NCBI GenBank assembly: GCA_026129185.1
Contig: JAHCIO010000019.1
Location: 13,101-77,100, forward strand
DNA length: 64,000 nt
Source: Promineifilum sp019695075
Lineage (GTDB): Bacteria; Chloroflexota; Anaerolineae; Promineifilales; Promineifilaceae
Direction of reading: 5' to 3'
Made by a program: the position numbers and the translations under genes. This document shows, piece after piece, positions 9,164 through 18,655 of the stretch. Position 1 is the first letter of the stretch; the number at the start of each line of letters is the position of its first letter. The notes below the pieces were generated by a model that was given only the letters and a program-made list of their open reading frames with translations, was not told the origin of the DNA and searched no databases.

Positions 9164-9754
9164 CTATTCCCCGCCCACCGTCCGCACGAAGTACGACTTC
9201 GGCGGCAGGGCGCTGTTGCCGGCCGTCAGCAACAGCTGGAACAGCCGCGCCACGGGGGAGACGGCCACGGGCTGGACAGAGACGATCTCCAGGTCGGCGA
9301 TGTCGCCGTCAACGGTGTAGCGTTCTTGCAGCGTCAGGCCCAGCGGCCGGCCGACGATGAGCGCGGCGACGACGGCCAGGATGGCCCCCGGCAGGGCGTT
9401 GAAGGCGGCGGTCAGGGAACGGCCGCGGTCGTCGCCGGGGGGCATGCGCCGCTGCTCCCAGGTCAGCGCCGCCTGCGCCGCCAGCGTGGCCAGCGTCGCC
9501 GTGGTCACCAGCACCGTGCCGCAGTTGGGGTGGACGGCCAGTTGCCGCTCGCCCGCCCGCAGCCGGCGCTGGGCCTCGGCCGCCGCCGCGCGCACCTCGT
9601 CGGGCGTCACCTCGCCATAGATGTTCAGGTGGAAGCCGCGGTGGTCGGAGTTGCCCTGGGCGCTGAAGCGCTTGTGGCTCTCCGAGAGGACGTGGATGGT
9701 GGCGTGTTCCAGGCCGTGGTTGCGGCGGATGCGGTTGACGGTGCGGGTGATCAT
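9164..9754 (-). CDS. DUF6391-like membrane protein
   Basis: A 196-residue protein beginning MITRTVNRIRRNHGLEHAT. The RNHGLEHATIHVL stretch and the HPNCGT motif near residue 92 are conserved in the small membrane proteins I associate with DUF6391. Two hydrophobic segments are visible (about 95-110 and 130-150). Function unknown. The ATG at 9754 is preferred because it starts at the conserved N-terminus, 14 bp past the OsmC stop; a longer in-frame extension overlaps that gene. Likely in one transcript with the OsmC gene. Confidence 0.7.
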   Translation of the reverse strand: MITRTVNRIRRNHGLEHATIHVLSESHKRFSAQGNSDHRGFHLNIYGEVTPDEVRAAAAEAQRRLRAGERQLAVHPNCGTVLVTTATLATLAAQAALTWEQRRMPPGDDRGRSLTAAFNALPGAILAVVAALIVGRPLGLTLQERYTVDGDIADLEIVSVQPVAVSPVARLFQLLLTAGNSALPPKSYFVRTVGGE

Positions 9755-9768
9755 CGTTGGGCCTCGGC

Positions 9769-10191
9769 CTAGCCGACCAGCTTGGCGTTGAGGACGATCT
9801 CCGGCCCGCCTGCCAGCGCCTTGGACACAGGGCACTTGGCCTTGGCCTCGGCGGCGTACTCCTGGAAGGCGGCCTCGTCCAGCCCGGGCACGACCGCCTC
9901 TACGTCAAGGTTGATGCGCGCGATGGTCGGCCCGTCCTCCAGATGGACGGACGCCCGCGTGTCGATGGCGGTCGGGGGGACTTTGTTGCGCGTCAGGATG
10001 GCGGCGAGGAACATGCTGTAGCAACCGGCGTGGGCCGCGCCGATCAGTTCTTCGGGGTTCGTGCCGCCGCCGTCGGCGAAGCGGTCGGCCCAGGTGTATG
10101 GCCCCTCAAACGCGCCGCTCTCGACCTTCAACGTGCCCGCGCCTTCCTTCAACGTGCCCTGCCAGTGGGCATCTGCGTGACGAATCGACAT
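9769..10191 (-). CDS. OsmC-family peroxiredoxin
   Basis: A 140-residue OsmC/Ohr-fold protein that would reduce organic hydroperoxides in the cytosol. Both catalytic cysteines are present: AGCYSMF near residue 57 and KCPVSKA near 121. NPEELIGAAHAGCYSMF is the family hallmark, and the Arg needed for peroxidatic chemistry may be in the N-terminal strand region. AAAGGAGAG lies about 12 nt before the ATG. The DUF6391-like gene follows 14 bp downstream. Confidence 0.92.
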   Translation of the reverse strand: MSIRHADAHWQGTLKEGAGTLKVESGAFEGPYTWADRFADGGGTNPEELIGAAHAGCYSMFLAAILTRNKVPPTAIDTRASVHLEDGPTIARINLDVEAVVPGLDEAAFQEYAAEAKAKCPVSKALAGGPEIVLNAKLVG

Positions 10192-10301
10192 GAGTGATAG
10201 ACTCTCCTTTGATGGGATCGGGAGCGGCCGGCGGTTCCGGCCGCTGGGGGGATATTAGCAGACGTGGAGGGAATGGGGCAAACGGGGGGGAGTGGACGCC
10301 C

Positions 10302-11726
10302 CTAGCGCGGTTGGCCCCGCCCGCCCGCCCGCCGCGCGCGCATGTTCTTGCCGCGGTAGCTGGGCGCTTCGATGACGAAGAAGGTGCAGCGGATGCCGTC
10401 GAGCATGCGCGAGGCCAGGCGCGGGTCGAGTTCTTCGATGGGCACGGCCGTGGTGATGACCGTGGGCAGGCGAGCGCTGTAGCGGTAGTTGAACAACTGG
10501 TAGAGCTTCTCGCGCGCCCAGGCCGTGGCGCTCTCCGTGCCCAGGTCGTCGAGCACCAGGAAGGGGGCCGACTTGACCTCGTCGAAGCGCTTGTCCAGAC
10601 GCACGTTGCTGCTGGGGTTGAATGTCGCCCGCAGGTGGTCGAGCAGGTCGGGCACGACGACGAAGAGCACCGGCTCGCCGGCGTTGGCGCGGGCGTTGGC
10701 GATGGCCGCGGCCAGGTGGGTCTTGCCGTTGCCATAGGCGACGCTGTTGAAGACGAGCCAATCCCGCGGCTCCTCAGAGAAGGCCACGGCCAGTTCCAGC
10801 GCCCGGCGCAGGTTCTCGCCCTGCGGCCGGGGCAGTTCGTTCTCGCGCAGGTCGAAGGTGTCGAAGGTCTTGTCGCCGTGCAGGTTCAGCGTCGAGAGGT
10901 CCGATTGCTCGTCGCCCACGCCGGCGCGGCGGAAGTCCGGCGCGGCGATGTGGACGATCTGCGCCAGGCTGGGATCGACCATGCGCGAGCGCACGCGAAT
11001 CTCAATGGCCTCCAATTCCAGGTTGGTGGTGATGACCGTCGGGAGCTTGGCATTGTAGCGGTAGTTGAGGATCTGGTAGAGCTTCTCCTGCGCCCACTCG
11101 CTGTTGGTCTGCGTGCCCAGGTCGTCGAGGATGAGCAGGGGGCTGTTGCGCACCTGGTCGAAGCGTTCGTCGTAGCTGACCGTGGACTCCGGGTTGAACG
11201 TCGCCCGGAGGTGATCGAGCAGGTCAGGCGTGTTGACGAACAGCACCGGCTGCCCGTGGCTCAGACGGGCGTTGGCGATGGCCGCGGCCAGGTGGGTCTT
11301 GCCGCAGCCATAGCCGCCCTTCAGCACCAACCAGCCCACGGGCGCGGCGGAATAGGCCCGCGCGCTCTCGAAGGCCATGCGCAGGTTGCGCTGCTTGGTG
11401 GCGGTCATGCCGTGGCCGTCGGGGATGAAGCTCTCGAACGTGCAGTCGGCCAGCGCGCCGATCTGGCTCAGGCGCAGCAGGCCGTCGAGTTGGGCGGCCT
11501 GCTGCTCGGCGGCGCGGCAGACGCAGGCCACGGCGCGGCCGAAGCCGGGCTGCCCCGGGGCCACGTCGGGCATGACGTAGCCCAGCCCCTCGCAGAAGGG
11601 GCAGTCGGGCTTGCCAATGCCGCCGTCGTCGCGCTCGGCCGGCGGCTCAGCGCTGGACGATGTCGTCATACTCAGACGGGACTTGCCGTTGGAGGTTCCG
11701 TTGAGCATCTCGTTGACCCAGGGCAT
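10302..11726 (-). CDS. DnaI/DnaC-like helicase loader with two AAA+ modules
   Basis: A 474-residue protein. An N-terminal Cys4 cluster (CPFC near residue 40, ACVC near 66) resembles the zinc site of DnaI-type loaders. Two similar ATPase modules follow: Walker A GGYGCGKTHLAAAIANA near 137 with LLILDDLG, and AYGNGKTHLAAAIANA near 329 with FLVLDDLG. The modules share long identical runs such as PDLLDHLRATFNP, so they arose by duplication; loaders normally have one. In module two the first P-loop glycine is valine. It lies below dnaB and the DnaD-like gene, pointing to loading of DnaB. The ATG at 11726 follows GGAGGGGAGAAAGG; ATG 11669 is an alternative. Overlaps the upstream gene by 80 nt. Confidence 0.85.
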   Translation of the reverse strand: MPWVNEMLNGTSNGKSRLSMTTSSSAEPPAERDDGGIGKPDCPFCEGLGYVMPDVAPGQPGFGRAVACVCRAAEQQAAQLDGLLRLSQIGALADCTFESFIPDGHGMTATKQRNLRMAFESARAYSAAPVGWLVLKGGYGCGKTHLAAAIANARLSHGQPVLFVNTPDLLDHLRATFNPESTVSYDERFDQVRNSPLLILDDLGTQTNSEWAQEKLYQILNYRYNAKLPTVITTNLELEAIEIRVRSRMVDPSLAQIVHIAAPDFRRAGVGDEQSDLSTLNLHGDKTFDTFDLRENELPRPQGENLRRALELAVAFSEEPRDWLVFNSVAYGNGKTHLAAAIANARANAGEPVLFVVVPDLLDHLRATFNPSSNVRLDKRFDEVKSAPFLVLDDLGTESATAWAREKLYQLFNYRYSARLPTVITTAVPIEELDPRLASRMLDGIRCTFFVIEAPSYRGKNMRARRAGGRGQPR

Positions 11727-12375
11727 CCTTTCTCCCCTCCACGCGCCAGCGCTCCAGGATACTCTGGACATAGCGCCAGCGGCGAACGTTGTTGGTGACG
11801 GCCAGCTTGATGGCCTCCTCGATCCAGCGCGGCGGGTAGGTCTTCTCCGCCTCGCGCAATTCGTCGGCGATCATCGGCGTCAGCGCGCCGATGTTCTGCT
11901 CATAGAGGACGAAGATATTGGGTCGCTCGATGAGCAGGGTGATGGGCTGCTCGTCGTCGGGCGAGGGCCGCCACTCGCCGCGGCTGATGCCCTCGACGGC
12001 GGCGCGGCCCTTCTCAGTATTCAGGAAGTACAACTCCATCTGGCCGTCGCCGCCCTCCACCTCAACCTTCAGGAACGTGCCCCGCGCCAAGGCCCGCTCG
12101 ATGCCGTCCAGCAGCGCATCGACGCCGCTCTGGATGCTGGCCTCGCCCATCGCCTTCAGCAGCAGCGGGTCGCTCATGAAGTCGGTCAGGCGCAGATAGC
12201 GCACCGCGCCCTCGCGCTGGCCCAGCGCCCAGAAGGCATAGAGCGTCACCTTTAGCTCGGCCATGTGGTCGATGAGCGGCAGCAGGTCGCTGAAGAACAG
12301 GTTGGGGATGGGCGTCGCCCGGCGCATGCCGTCGGGGAAGCCGGCGAAGCCCTGCATGGAAGTCCGTGTCGTCAT
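11647..12375 (-). CDS. DnaD-domain primosomal protein
   Basis: A 242-residue protein whose C-terminal part (about 155-220), containing YEQNIGALTPMIADELREA and the NNVRRWRYVQSILERW helix, is a DnaD/DnaB C-terminal (DDBH2) domain. The N-terminal part (FFSDLLPLIDHMAELKVTLY) is a winged-helix-like segment. DnaD-type proteins remodel DNA and recruit the helicase loader in Gram-positive bacteria. Here it sits between dnaB and the loader gene on one strand, overlapping the latter. AAGAGGA lies 5 nt before the ATG. The upstream gap is filled by GC-rich palindromes. Confidence 0.85.
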   Translation of the reverse strand: MTTRTSMQGFAGFPDGMRRATPIPNLFFSDLLPLIDHMAELKVTLYAFWALGQREGAVRYLRLTDFMSDPLLLKAMGEASIQSGVDALLDGIERALARGTFLKVEVEGGDGQMELYFLNTEKGRAAVEGISRGEWRPSPDDEQPITLLIERPNIFVLYEQNIGALTPMIADELREAEKTYPPRWIEEAIKLAVTNNVRRWRYVQSILERWRVEGRKDALGQRDAQRNLQRQVPSEYDDIVQR

Positions 12376-12385
12376 GGCGTCCTCT

Positions 12386-12470
12386 TGTAGGGCGGGTTCG
12401 TAACCCGCCCTCTACCGCTTGTCGATGAAAATTGCGAAGCAGGGGCGGGTTGCCAACCCACCCTACAACT
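12386..12470. repeat. GTAGGGCGGGTT palindromes after dnaB
   Basis: A hairpin with arms GTAGGGCGGGTT and AACCCGCCCT (12387-12415) is followed by GGGGCGGGTTGCCAACCCACCC (12442-12463, imperfect). The second ends at the dnaB stop codon, which is the TAG inside GTAGGG on the minus strand. Between the two, CGATGAAAATTGCGAAG (12424-12440) resembles CGATGCAAATTGCGGAAG at the end of dnaB, so the insertion may have duplicated part of the dnaB 3' end. Confidence 0.75.
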
Positions 12471-13806
12471 CTATCTCCTGCCGATGCAAATTGCGGAAGG
12501 TGGCCAGCTTGCCATGCCAGAACAGGTCAATCGAGCCGGTGGGGCCGTTGCGGTGTTTGGCGACGCTGATTTCGGCGATGTTCGGCCGCTCGGAACTGTC
12601 GGGATTATAGTAATCGTCGCGGTAGATGAACATGACGACGTCGGCATCTTGTTCGATACTACCAGAGTCGCGCAAGTCCGACAGCTGCGGCCGCTTGTTC
12701 TGCCGGCTCTCGACGGCGCGGCTGAGCTGCGCCGCGGCCAACACGGGCACGTCCAACTCGCGGGCCAGCCCCTTCAGTTCGCGCGAGATCTCGCTGACTT
12801 CCTGCACGCGGTTGCTGCTGGGGTGCTCGGCCTGCATGAGCTGGAGGTAGTCGATCATCACCAAGTCCAGCCCGTGCTCGGCGTAGAGACGGCGGCACTT
12901 GGTGCGCAGTTGCATGGGCGAGATGGAGGGCGTGTCGTCGATGTAGATGCGCGTCTCCGACAGGCGGCCGAGCGCCTCCAGGAAGATGCCCCACTCGTGG
13001 TCGGCTAGATCGCCGCGCCGCAGCCGCTGCGAGTCGATGCGCGTCTCGGCGGCGATCATACGCTGCAACAGCTGCTCGCCCGACATTTCCAGGTTGAACA
13101 TGGCCACGCGCTTGTCATAGCGGCGGGCGGCGTTGAGGGCGATGGCGATCTCCAGCGCCGTCTTGCCCATGCCCGGCCGGGCGGCGATGATGACCAGGTC
13201 GGACTTGTTCAGCCCGCTCAGCATCCGGTCCAACTCGATGAAGCCGGTGGGGATGCCGATGAACTCGTCGCCCCGCTCGCGCAATAGCTCCATCCGCTCC
13301 AGGTAGTCGGCGGCGATGTCGCGGACGGGCTGGAGGTCGCGCGTGGTGCGCTGCTCGCTGATGCTGAACAGGGTGTGCTCGGAGCGGTCGAGGACGACGT
13401 TGATGTCCTCGGCCTCGTTATAGGCCAGCTTGGCGATGGAACCGGCGGCCAGGATGAGTTTGCGGCGAATGGCGGCGGCCTCAACCATGCGGCCGTAGGC
13501 CTCAACGTTGATGGAGGTCGGCACGGCGTTGAGCAGGCTGATGACGACGCCCTCGCCGCCGATCTCCTCCAGCCGCTCGCGGCGGCGCAATTCCTCAATG
13601 AGCGTCACCACATCCAGCGGCACGCGCTGGTCGCTAAGGGCCAGCATGGCCTCATAGACCCAGCGGTTGGGCGCGCGGTAGAAGGCGTCGGCCTTCAGGA
13701 AGTTGGAGACCTCGAAGAGCGAATCGGGGTCGATGAGCAGCGAGCCGAGGACGGCCTCCTCCGCTTCGATGCTATGGGGTGGTAGACGTTCTTCTATCGT
13801 GTCCAT
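12463..13806 (-). CDS. dnaB: replicative DNA helicase DnaB
   Basis: A 447-residue hexameric 5'-3' helicase of the replication fork. The N-terminal domain (PPHSIEAEEAVLGSLLID) is followed by the RecA-type core: Walker A ARPGMGKTALEIA near residue 215, H2 FNLEMS, Walker B DLVMIDYLQLM, and arginine-finger region LSDLRDSGSIEQDADVVMF. Length and motifs are normal, with no intein. The ATG at 13806 has GAGAGGG at good spacing; a longer TTG start is less likely. Downstream genes for a DnaD-like protein and a loader complete a primosome module. The stop codon is inside a repeat. The DUF151 terminator lies just upstream. Confidence 0.97.
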   Translation of the reverse strand: MDTIEERLPPHSIEAEEAVLGSLLIDPDSLFEVSNFLKADAFYRAPNRWVYEAMLALSDQRVPLDVVTLIEELRRRERLEEIGGEGVVISLLNAVPTSINVEAYGRMVEAAAIRRKLILAAGSIAKLAYNEAEDINVVLDRSEHTLFSISEQRTTRDLQPVRDIAADYLERMELLRERGDEFIGIPTGFIELDRMLSGLNKSDLVIIAARPGMGKTALEIAIALNAARRYDKRVAMFNLEMSGEQLLQRMIAAETRIDSQRLRRGDLADHEWGIFLEALGRLSETRIYIDDTPSISPMQLRTKCRRLYAEHGLDLVMIDYLQLMQAEHPSSNRVQEVSEISRELKGLARELDVPVLAAAQLSRAVESRQNKRPQLSDLRDSGSIEQDADVVMFIYRDDYYNPDSSERPNIAEISVAKHRNGPTGSIDLFWHGKLATFRNLHRQEIEL

Positions 13807-13832
13807 TGCCGCCCTCTCTGGGGCCAAACGAA

Positions 13833-13859
13833 AACGTGAAACGGCTTCCGTTTCACGTT
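13833..13859 (-). terminator. hairpin terminator of the DUF151 gene
   Basis: An 11-bp stem (13833-13843 with 13849-13859, arm AACGTGAAACG) with a 5-nt loop, followed on the minus strand by TTTTCGTTT. It lies 60 bp past the DUF151 stop and 27 bp before the dnaB start, so it should insulate dnaB. The arms resemble parS half sites (GTGAAAC), probably by chance. Confidence 0.7.
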
Positions 13860-13919
13860 CACTGCGAACCGCGAGGTTCGGTTAGCCGGCTGCGATTCAA
13901 CCGTCGGCGCGTTGCCTTG

Positions 13920-14453
13920 TCAGGAACGGTCGCTCTCGTCAAAATCGTCGAAATCGAGCGTGTCCAGGAAGTCGCTGAAGGCATCGAGCTTGCCGACATC
14001 GGCCGCCTCGCCGCCTTGCTGGCTCTGGGCCGCTTCCTGCAAGTCCGGCTCCGGCTCCACGCCGGCCACATCCATGACCTCCTCGGCGATGAAGATAGGC
14101 ACCTTGGCGCGCACGGCCAGGGCGATGGCATCGGACGGACGGCAATCGATCTCGCGCGGCTCCCGTTCACCGGTGATGTTGATGAACAGCCGGGCATGGA
14201 AGACGCTCTCGTTCAGTTCCTTGATGAGGACGTGCGAGACCGTGCCGCCCAACTCGGTGATGACGTTCTTGAGCAAGTCCTGGGTGAGGGGACGCGCCAC
14301 CTTGACATCCTGCAACTCGATGGTGATGGCGTCGGCCTCGCAGGGGCCGATCCAGATGGGCAGTTGGCGATCGCTGTCCACCTCGCGCAAGAGCACGATA
14401 CGGTGTTGAGATACCAGACTGATACGGATGCTGTCGATCACAACCTCGATCAT
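13920..14453 (-). CDS. bifunctional nuclease family protein (DUF151)
   Basis: A 177-residue protein of the DUF151/BFN family. MIEVVIDSIRISL at the start, LPIWIGPCEADAI near residue 33 and CRPSDAIALAVRAKVPIFIA near 104 are typical of the domain. The acidic, low-complexity C-terminus (residues 135-177) is common in the family. Related proteins in Thermotoga form a symmetric fold and plant BFN1 members have nuclease activity; the bacterial role is not settled. GAGGGA precedes the ATG by 7 nt. A terminator follows. Confidence 0.9.
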   Translation of the reverse strand: MIEVVIDSIRISLVSQHRIVLLREVDSDRQLPIWIGPCEADAITIELQDVKVARPLTQDLLKNVITELGGTVSHVLIKELNESVFHARLFINITGEREPREIDCRPSDAIALAVRAKVPIFIAEEVMDVAGVEPEPDLQEAAQSQQGGEAADVGKLDAFSDFLDTLDFDDFDESDRS

Positions 14454-14538
14454 GGGCCGTCCCTCAGTTTACGGATAGTGCGCGCCGCGGCGCGGAGCCA
14501 GGATTTTGAGGGGATTGTAGCACAGAATGGGCCAGGGG

Positions 14539-16308
14539 CTAATGGGACAAGATGACCCAGTTCTGGCCGCGCATTTCCATGACGAGGTTCTTCAGGCGCG
14601 GGTCGGGGGCCTGGGTGGCCGTGGCGCGGGCGGTCGCGCCGGCCAGATCGACGGCGTGCAGCTCGTAGCCGTACTCGGCCGCGGCGCGAACGATGCCCAG
14701 ATAGCTGGCGGCCATCGGGTCGATGATCGTCCCGTCGCGGTCGAGGATGTCCTCCACGCTGTCGAGGATGACGTTGGCGCGGCTGTAGTCGCCGGCGCGC
14801 ATAGACGTGTCGGCGGCGATGAGCATCACCTCCAGGGTGACGTTCATCTCCGTCTCCGGCCGGCGGGTCAGGTCGGCCGGGTTGCCGAACTCGCGCACCT
14901 CCGTCGGGTGGGGCAGCCAGGCATTCAGATAGTGGGCCGTGGGGTCATAGAGGGCCTGATAGCGCCGGGCGATGTCGTAGTAGCGGATGGTGGTCTGCAA
15001 GTCGTCGATGGCCACGGCCGGCGGCGGGTTGCTCTTCAGCCCGGTCAGCCAGTCACTTTCGGCCTGGGCCAGGGTAATGCCGTAGTAGCGCTGCAAGTTG
15101 GCATCGACGGCAGCCGAGAGCGTCGGCCCGTCGTCGGCGGAGACATCGCTGTAGAACTCCTTGAAGGTGCCCCAGCCGGCGCGGTCGATCAGGTAGGTCA
15201 CGAAGCCGCCTGCTTCCAGATAGCCGATCTCGTGCTGCACCGGGTAGAAGTCGTCGATGAGCTGGGCCAGGGGCACGTTACGCTGCATAGCCACCAGCGC
15301 CGCCGCGCGTTGTGTCAGGTCTTCGGGCTTGTAGTGGCCGCCGCTGGCCCACACGGCCAGCCCTTCGGCCATGAAGGAGATGCGGCGGGGGGCGAACTGC
15401 TGGTCGAGGATGTGGGTGGCCTCGTGGACGAGCAGTTCGTAGACGCCGCCGCCGGCATACTGCCGGTCGGCGTAGGACACAACCATGTCGGCCCCGGCAA
15501 AGCCGCCCTGGCCCACGACGCGGTCGATCAGGTAAACGTTGATCTTCTGGCTGGGCTGGACGGTCAGGCGGTCGGCGGCCTGCCCCACGGCGGCCTCCAG
15601 TTGCGGCAGCAGCGTGTCCAGGTCGCGAGCCGCGGCCGTGTCGCTGACGACGTGAACGATGCAGCAGTTGATCTCGGCCGTCTGCCAGGTGGCGGCCACG
15701 TCGAGCGCCGCCTGCCCAGAGGCCACTTCGACGGTCGTCGTCATCGTCACGCGGTTGTTGCCGGCGTCCTCGTCGTTGGTCTGGATGGCGTCACTGGGGT
15801 CGAGGACGACCTCGATGGTGTGGTCGCCGGCCAGCCCGGTCGTGTCCCAGGCCCACTCGTAGACGCCCTCGGCCTGGCCGTTCCAGTTGCGCCGGTCGAG
15901 CGGCCCGCCGGCCACCTGCTGTCCATCAACGTAGATGGCGGCGCTGACGTCGCTGACGTTGATCGCTTCGGGCACGTGGGGCAAGAGCTGGAAAGTGACC
16001 TTGTCGCCGGCATAGACGACGGACACGGGGTAGAGAAAGATGTCGGCGGCGTCGATGGCCAGGTCGTTGGCGACGATGTGGGCCGGGCCGCCGGTGGGCG
16101 AAGGCAGGAGGATGGTCGTGGGCGAGGCGACCGGCGCGGTGGTTGGCTCGGCGGTGGGGATGATGAGCTGGGTGGTCGGCGCGGACGGAGCCTGGGTAGG
16201 CGCGACGACAGCCGCGGTTGACGGCAGTGTGTCGGCGGCTGTCTGGCGACCACAGGCCGCCAGGAACATCACGGACGCGACAAGCAGGAAAGACGCAATG
16301 CGCTGCAT
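14539..16308 (-). CDS. lipoprotein with HExxH-type metallopeptidase domain
   Basis: A 589-residue predicted surface lipoprotein. Residues 1-19 are a signal ending FLAAC; a Thr/Pro/Ala-rich linker follows to about residue 65. Residues 85-205 look like an immunoglobulin-like CARDB domain (VDGQQVAGGPL, TIEVVLDPSDAI). The catalytic-looking motif HEATH (VYELLVHEATHILDQ, near 309) with downstream AEGLAVW matches gluzincin or peptidase-MA-like proteins. The C-terminal 150 residues are helical. Target unknown. The ATG at 16308 is chosen because it starts the signal peptide; a longer GTG start would mask it. Monocistronic by spacing. Confidence 0.78.
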   Translation of the reverse strand: MQRIASFLLVASVMFLAACGRQTAADTLPSTAAVVAPTQAPSAPTTQLIIPTAEPTTAPVASPTTILLPSPTGGPAHIVANDLAIDAADIFLYPVSVVYAGDKVTFQLLPHVPEAINVSDVSAAIYVDGQQVAGGPLDRRNWNGQAEGVYEWAWDTTGLAGDHTIEVVLDPSDAIQTNDEDAGNNRVTMTTTVEVASGQAALDVAATWQTAEINCCIVHVVSDTAAARDLDTLLPQLEAAVGQAADRLTVQPSQKINVYLIDRVVGQGGFAGADMVVSYADRQYAGGGVYELLVHEATHILDQQFAPRRISFMAEGLAVWASGGHYKPEDLTQRAAALVAMQRNVPLAQLIDDFYPVQHEIGYLEAGGFVTYLIDRAGWGTFKEFYSDVSADDGPTLSAAVDANLQRYYGITLAQAESDWLTGLKSNPPPAVAIDDLQTTIRYYDIARRYQALYDPTAHYLNAWLPHPTEVREFGNPADLTRRPETEMNVTLEVMLIAADTSMRAGDYSRANVILDSVEDILDRDGTIIDPMAASYLGIVRAAAEYGYELHAVDLAGATARATATQAPDPRLKNLVMEMRGQNWVILSH

Positions 16309-16496
16309 TGAATGCGACTGTAATTGAAATCCGCGAATACGACCGAACGCCACGGCTATTTCTACTCTACTGCTGCTATTCTATCGACCGACGATAGGCA
16401 ATTCTGCCGGACAAGTGGGATGTTCACCGAGTCTTAACCTGTTAGCGGGCCATGCTGACGGCGCGACACCGCTCCTACCCAAGCTGGCAAATGGTG

Positions 16497-16502
16497 TATA
16501 AT
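16497..16502 (+). promoter_or_regulatory. -10 box of the icd promoter
   Basis: A perfect TATAAT 113 nt before the icd start codon. No good -35 box is visible 16-18 nt upstream. The rest of the 300-bp gap 16309-16609 shows no gene. Confidence 0.45.
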
Positions 16503-16609
16503 TCCGCGCTTACCATTTTAGCACAATCAGGTGCGGCGTTGAAGGGGCTTGGCCGGGGTGGTCGCTGGCTCGTGTGCGCCGCGCCATACCAACAACGCAG
16601 GAGTTGAAC

Positions 16610-17851
<1,242 letters not shown>

Positions 17852-17886
17852 GCGCGGTTCGCTGACCGGCAGATGATGAAGAAGGC

Positions 17887-17926
17887 TTAACAGCACCGGC
17901 GGACATCAGTCCGCCGGTGCTGTTAA
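17887..17926 (+). terminator. 18-bp hairpin downstream of icd
   Basis: A perfect 18-bp stem (17887-17904 with 17909-17926, core CAGCACCGGCGGAC) with a 4-nt loop lies 35 bp after the icd stop. No T-run follows, so it may be a weak terminator, an RNA-stabilising hairpin or a member of the GC-rich palindrome repeats. Confidence 0.6.
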
Positions 17927-18058
17927 GTTGGGGGCGTATGACGGCCAGCGCGCGTCCGGGAGCGTGCTTAAGCGCATAGCGGTCGGTGGAGTGTAGACCG
18001 ACCTGAGCCTTTGGCATGAGCGTCCTCACGACCACTGGTATCAGCCAGGTGTTAGAGC

Positions 18059-18064
18059 TATACT
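18059..18064 (+). promoter_or_regulatory. -10 box placed for a leaderless brnT mRNA
   Basis: TATACT ends 7 nt before the GTG start codon, so transcription would start at or next to that codon. No Shine-Dalgarno and no clear -35 box is present. Confidence 0.45.
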
Positions 18065-18071
18065 GAGAATT

Positions 18072-18350
18072 GTGGAGTTCGAATGGGATCCCGGCAAAGC
18101 AGAAGTCAACCTGCGCAAGCACGGCGTGTCCTTCGCTGAGGCTGCAACGGTGTTGGCCGACCCACTCTCAATTACAGCCTCCGATCCCGACCACTCCCGT
18201 GTAGAGGAACGTTTTATTACCGTCGGCATGTCTTTCAACCACCGCCTGTTGCTCGTGGCTCATACTGAGCGAGGAAAGACCATCCGGATCATCAGTGCTC
18301 GCGAATTGACTTCCACCGAACGAACGACTTATGAAAGCGGAAACTTCTGA
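18072..18350 (+). CDS. brnT: BrnT-family ribonuclease toxin
   Basis: A 92-residue RelE-fold toxin. FEWDPGKAEVNLRKHGVSFAEA at the N-terminus and the ERFITVG(M)...LLVAHTERGKTIRIISARELT stretch are the BrnT signature; BrnT toxins cut RNA and block translation. The start is GTG at 18072. The gene overlaps the downstream antitoxin-like gene by 20 nt, as expected for a coupled toxin-antitoxin pair with the toxin first. Confidence 0.9.
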   Translation: MEFEWDPGKAEVNLRKHGVSFAEAATVLADPLSITASDPDHSRVEERFITVGMSFNHRLLLVAHTERGKTIRIISARELTSTERTTYESGNF

Positions 18351-18567
18351 TCCCAATGATGATCTCCGACCCGAATACGATCTGACGACGTTGCTGAAGG
18401 ACGGTGTACGTGGCAAGTATGCTGCGGCGTTTGCCCGGGGCACGAACCTTGTCTTGCTGGCCCCCGACGTGGCGCAAGCTTTCCCCACCGAAGCGTCCGT
18501 CAACGAAGCCTTACGGCTGGTCATGCGTCTGGCCGAGTTGCCCGTCTCACCGGCCAGTTCTCGCTAA
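18331..18567 (+). CDS. antitoxin partner of BrnT
   Basis: A 78-residue protein that follows and overlaps the BrnT gene. The central part (LRPEYDLTTLLKDGVRGKYA, then GTNLVLLAPDVAQAF) and the helical C-terminus (SVNEALRLVMRLA) match a small antitoxin type I have seen next to BrnT in other phyla. It does not show the classical BrnA ribbon-helix-helix, so the name brnA is not given. Function is inferred from position and pattern. Confidence 0.75.
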   Translation: MKAETSDPNDDLRPEYDLTTLLKDGVRGKYAAAFARGTNLVLLAPDVAQAFPTEASVNEALRLVMRLAELPVSPASSR

Positions 18568-18642
18568 GCCGATCTCTACACCGTCCAATCCCGATAGCCG
18601 CGTAGAATCCATGGCGGAGGCGCTCTCGGTCAGCGTCTCTGC

Positions 18643-18648
18643 TATTAT
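18643..18648 (+). promoter_or_regulatory. -10 box placed for a leaderless thiD mRNA
   Basis: TATTAT ends 8 nt before the ATG of thiD, so the transcript would begin at about the start codon. No Shine-Dalgarno is seen. Confidence 0.4.
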
Positions 18649-18655
18649 TCGTTTC

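Noticed and set aside
13833..13859. parS-like GTGAAAC/GTTTCAC arms
   Set aside because: The two half sites are separated by a 5-nt loop rather than forming a 16-bp parS; the T-tract fits a terminator better.
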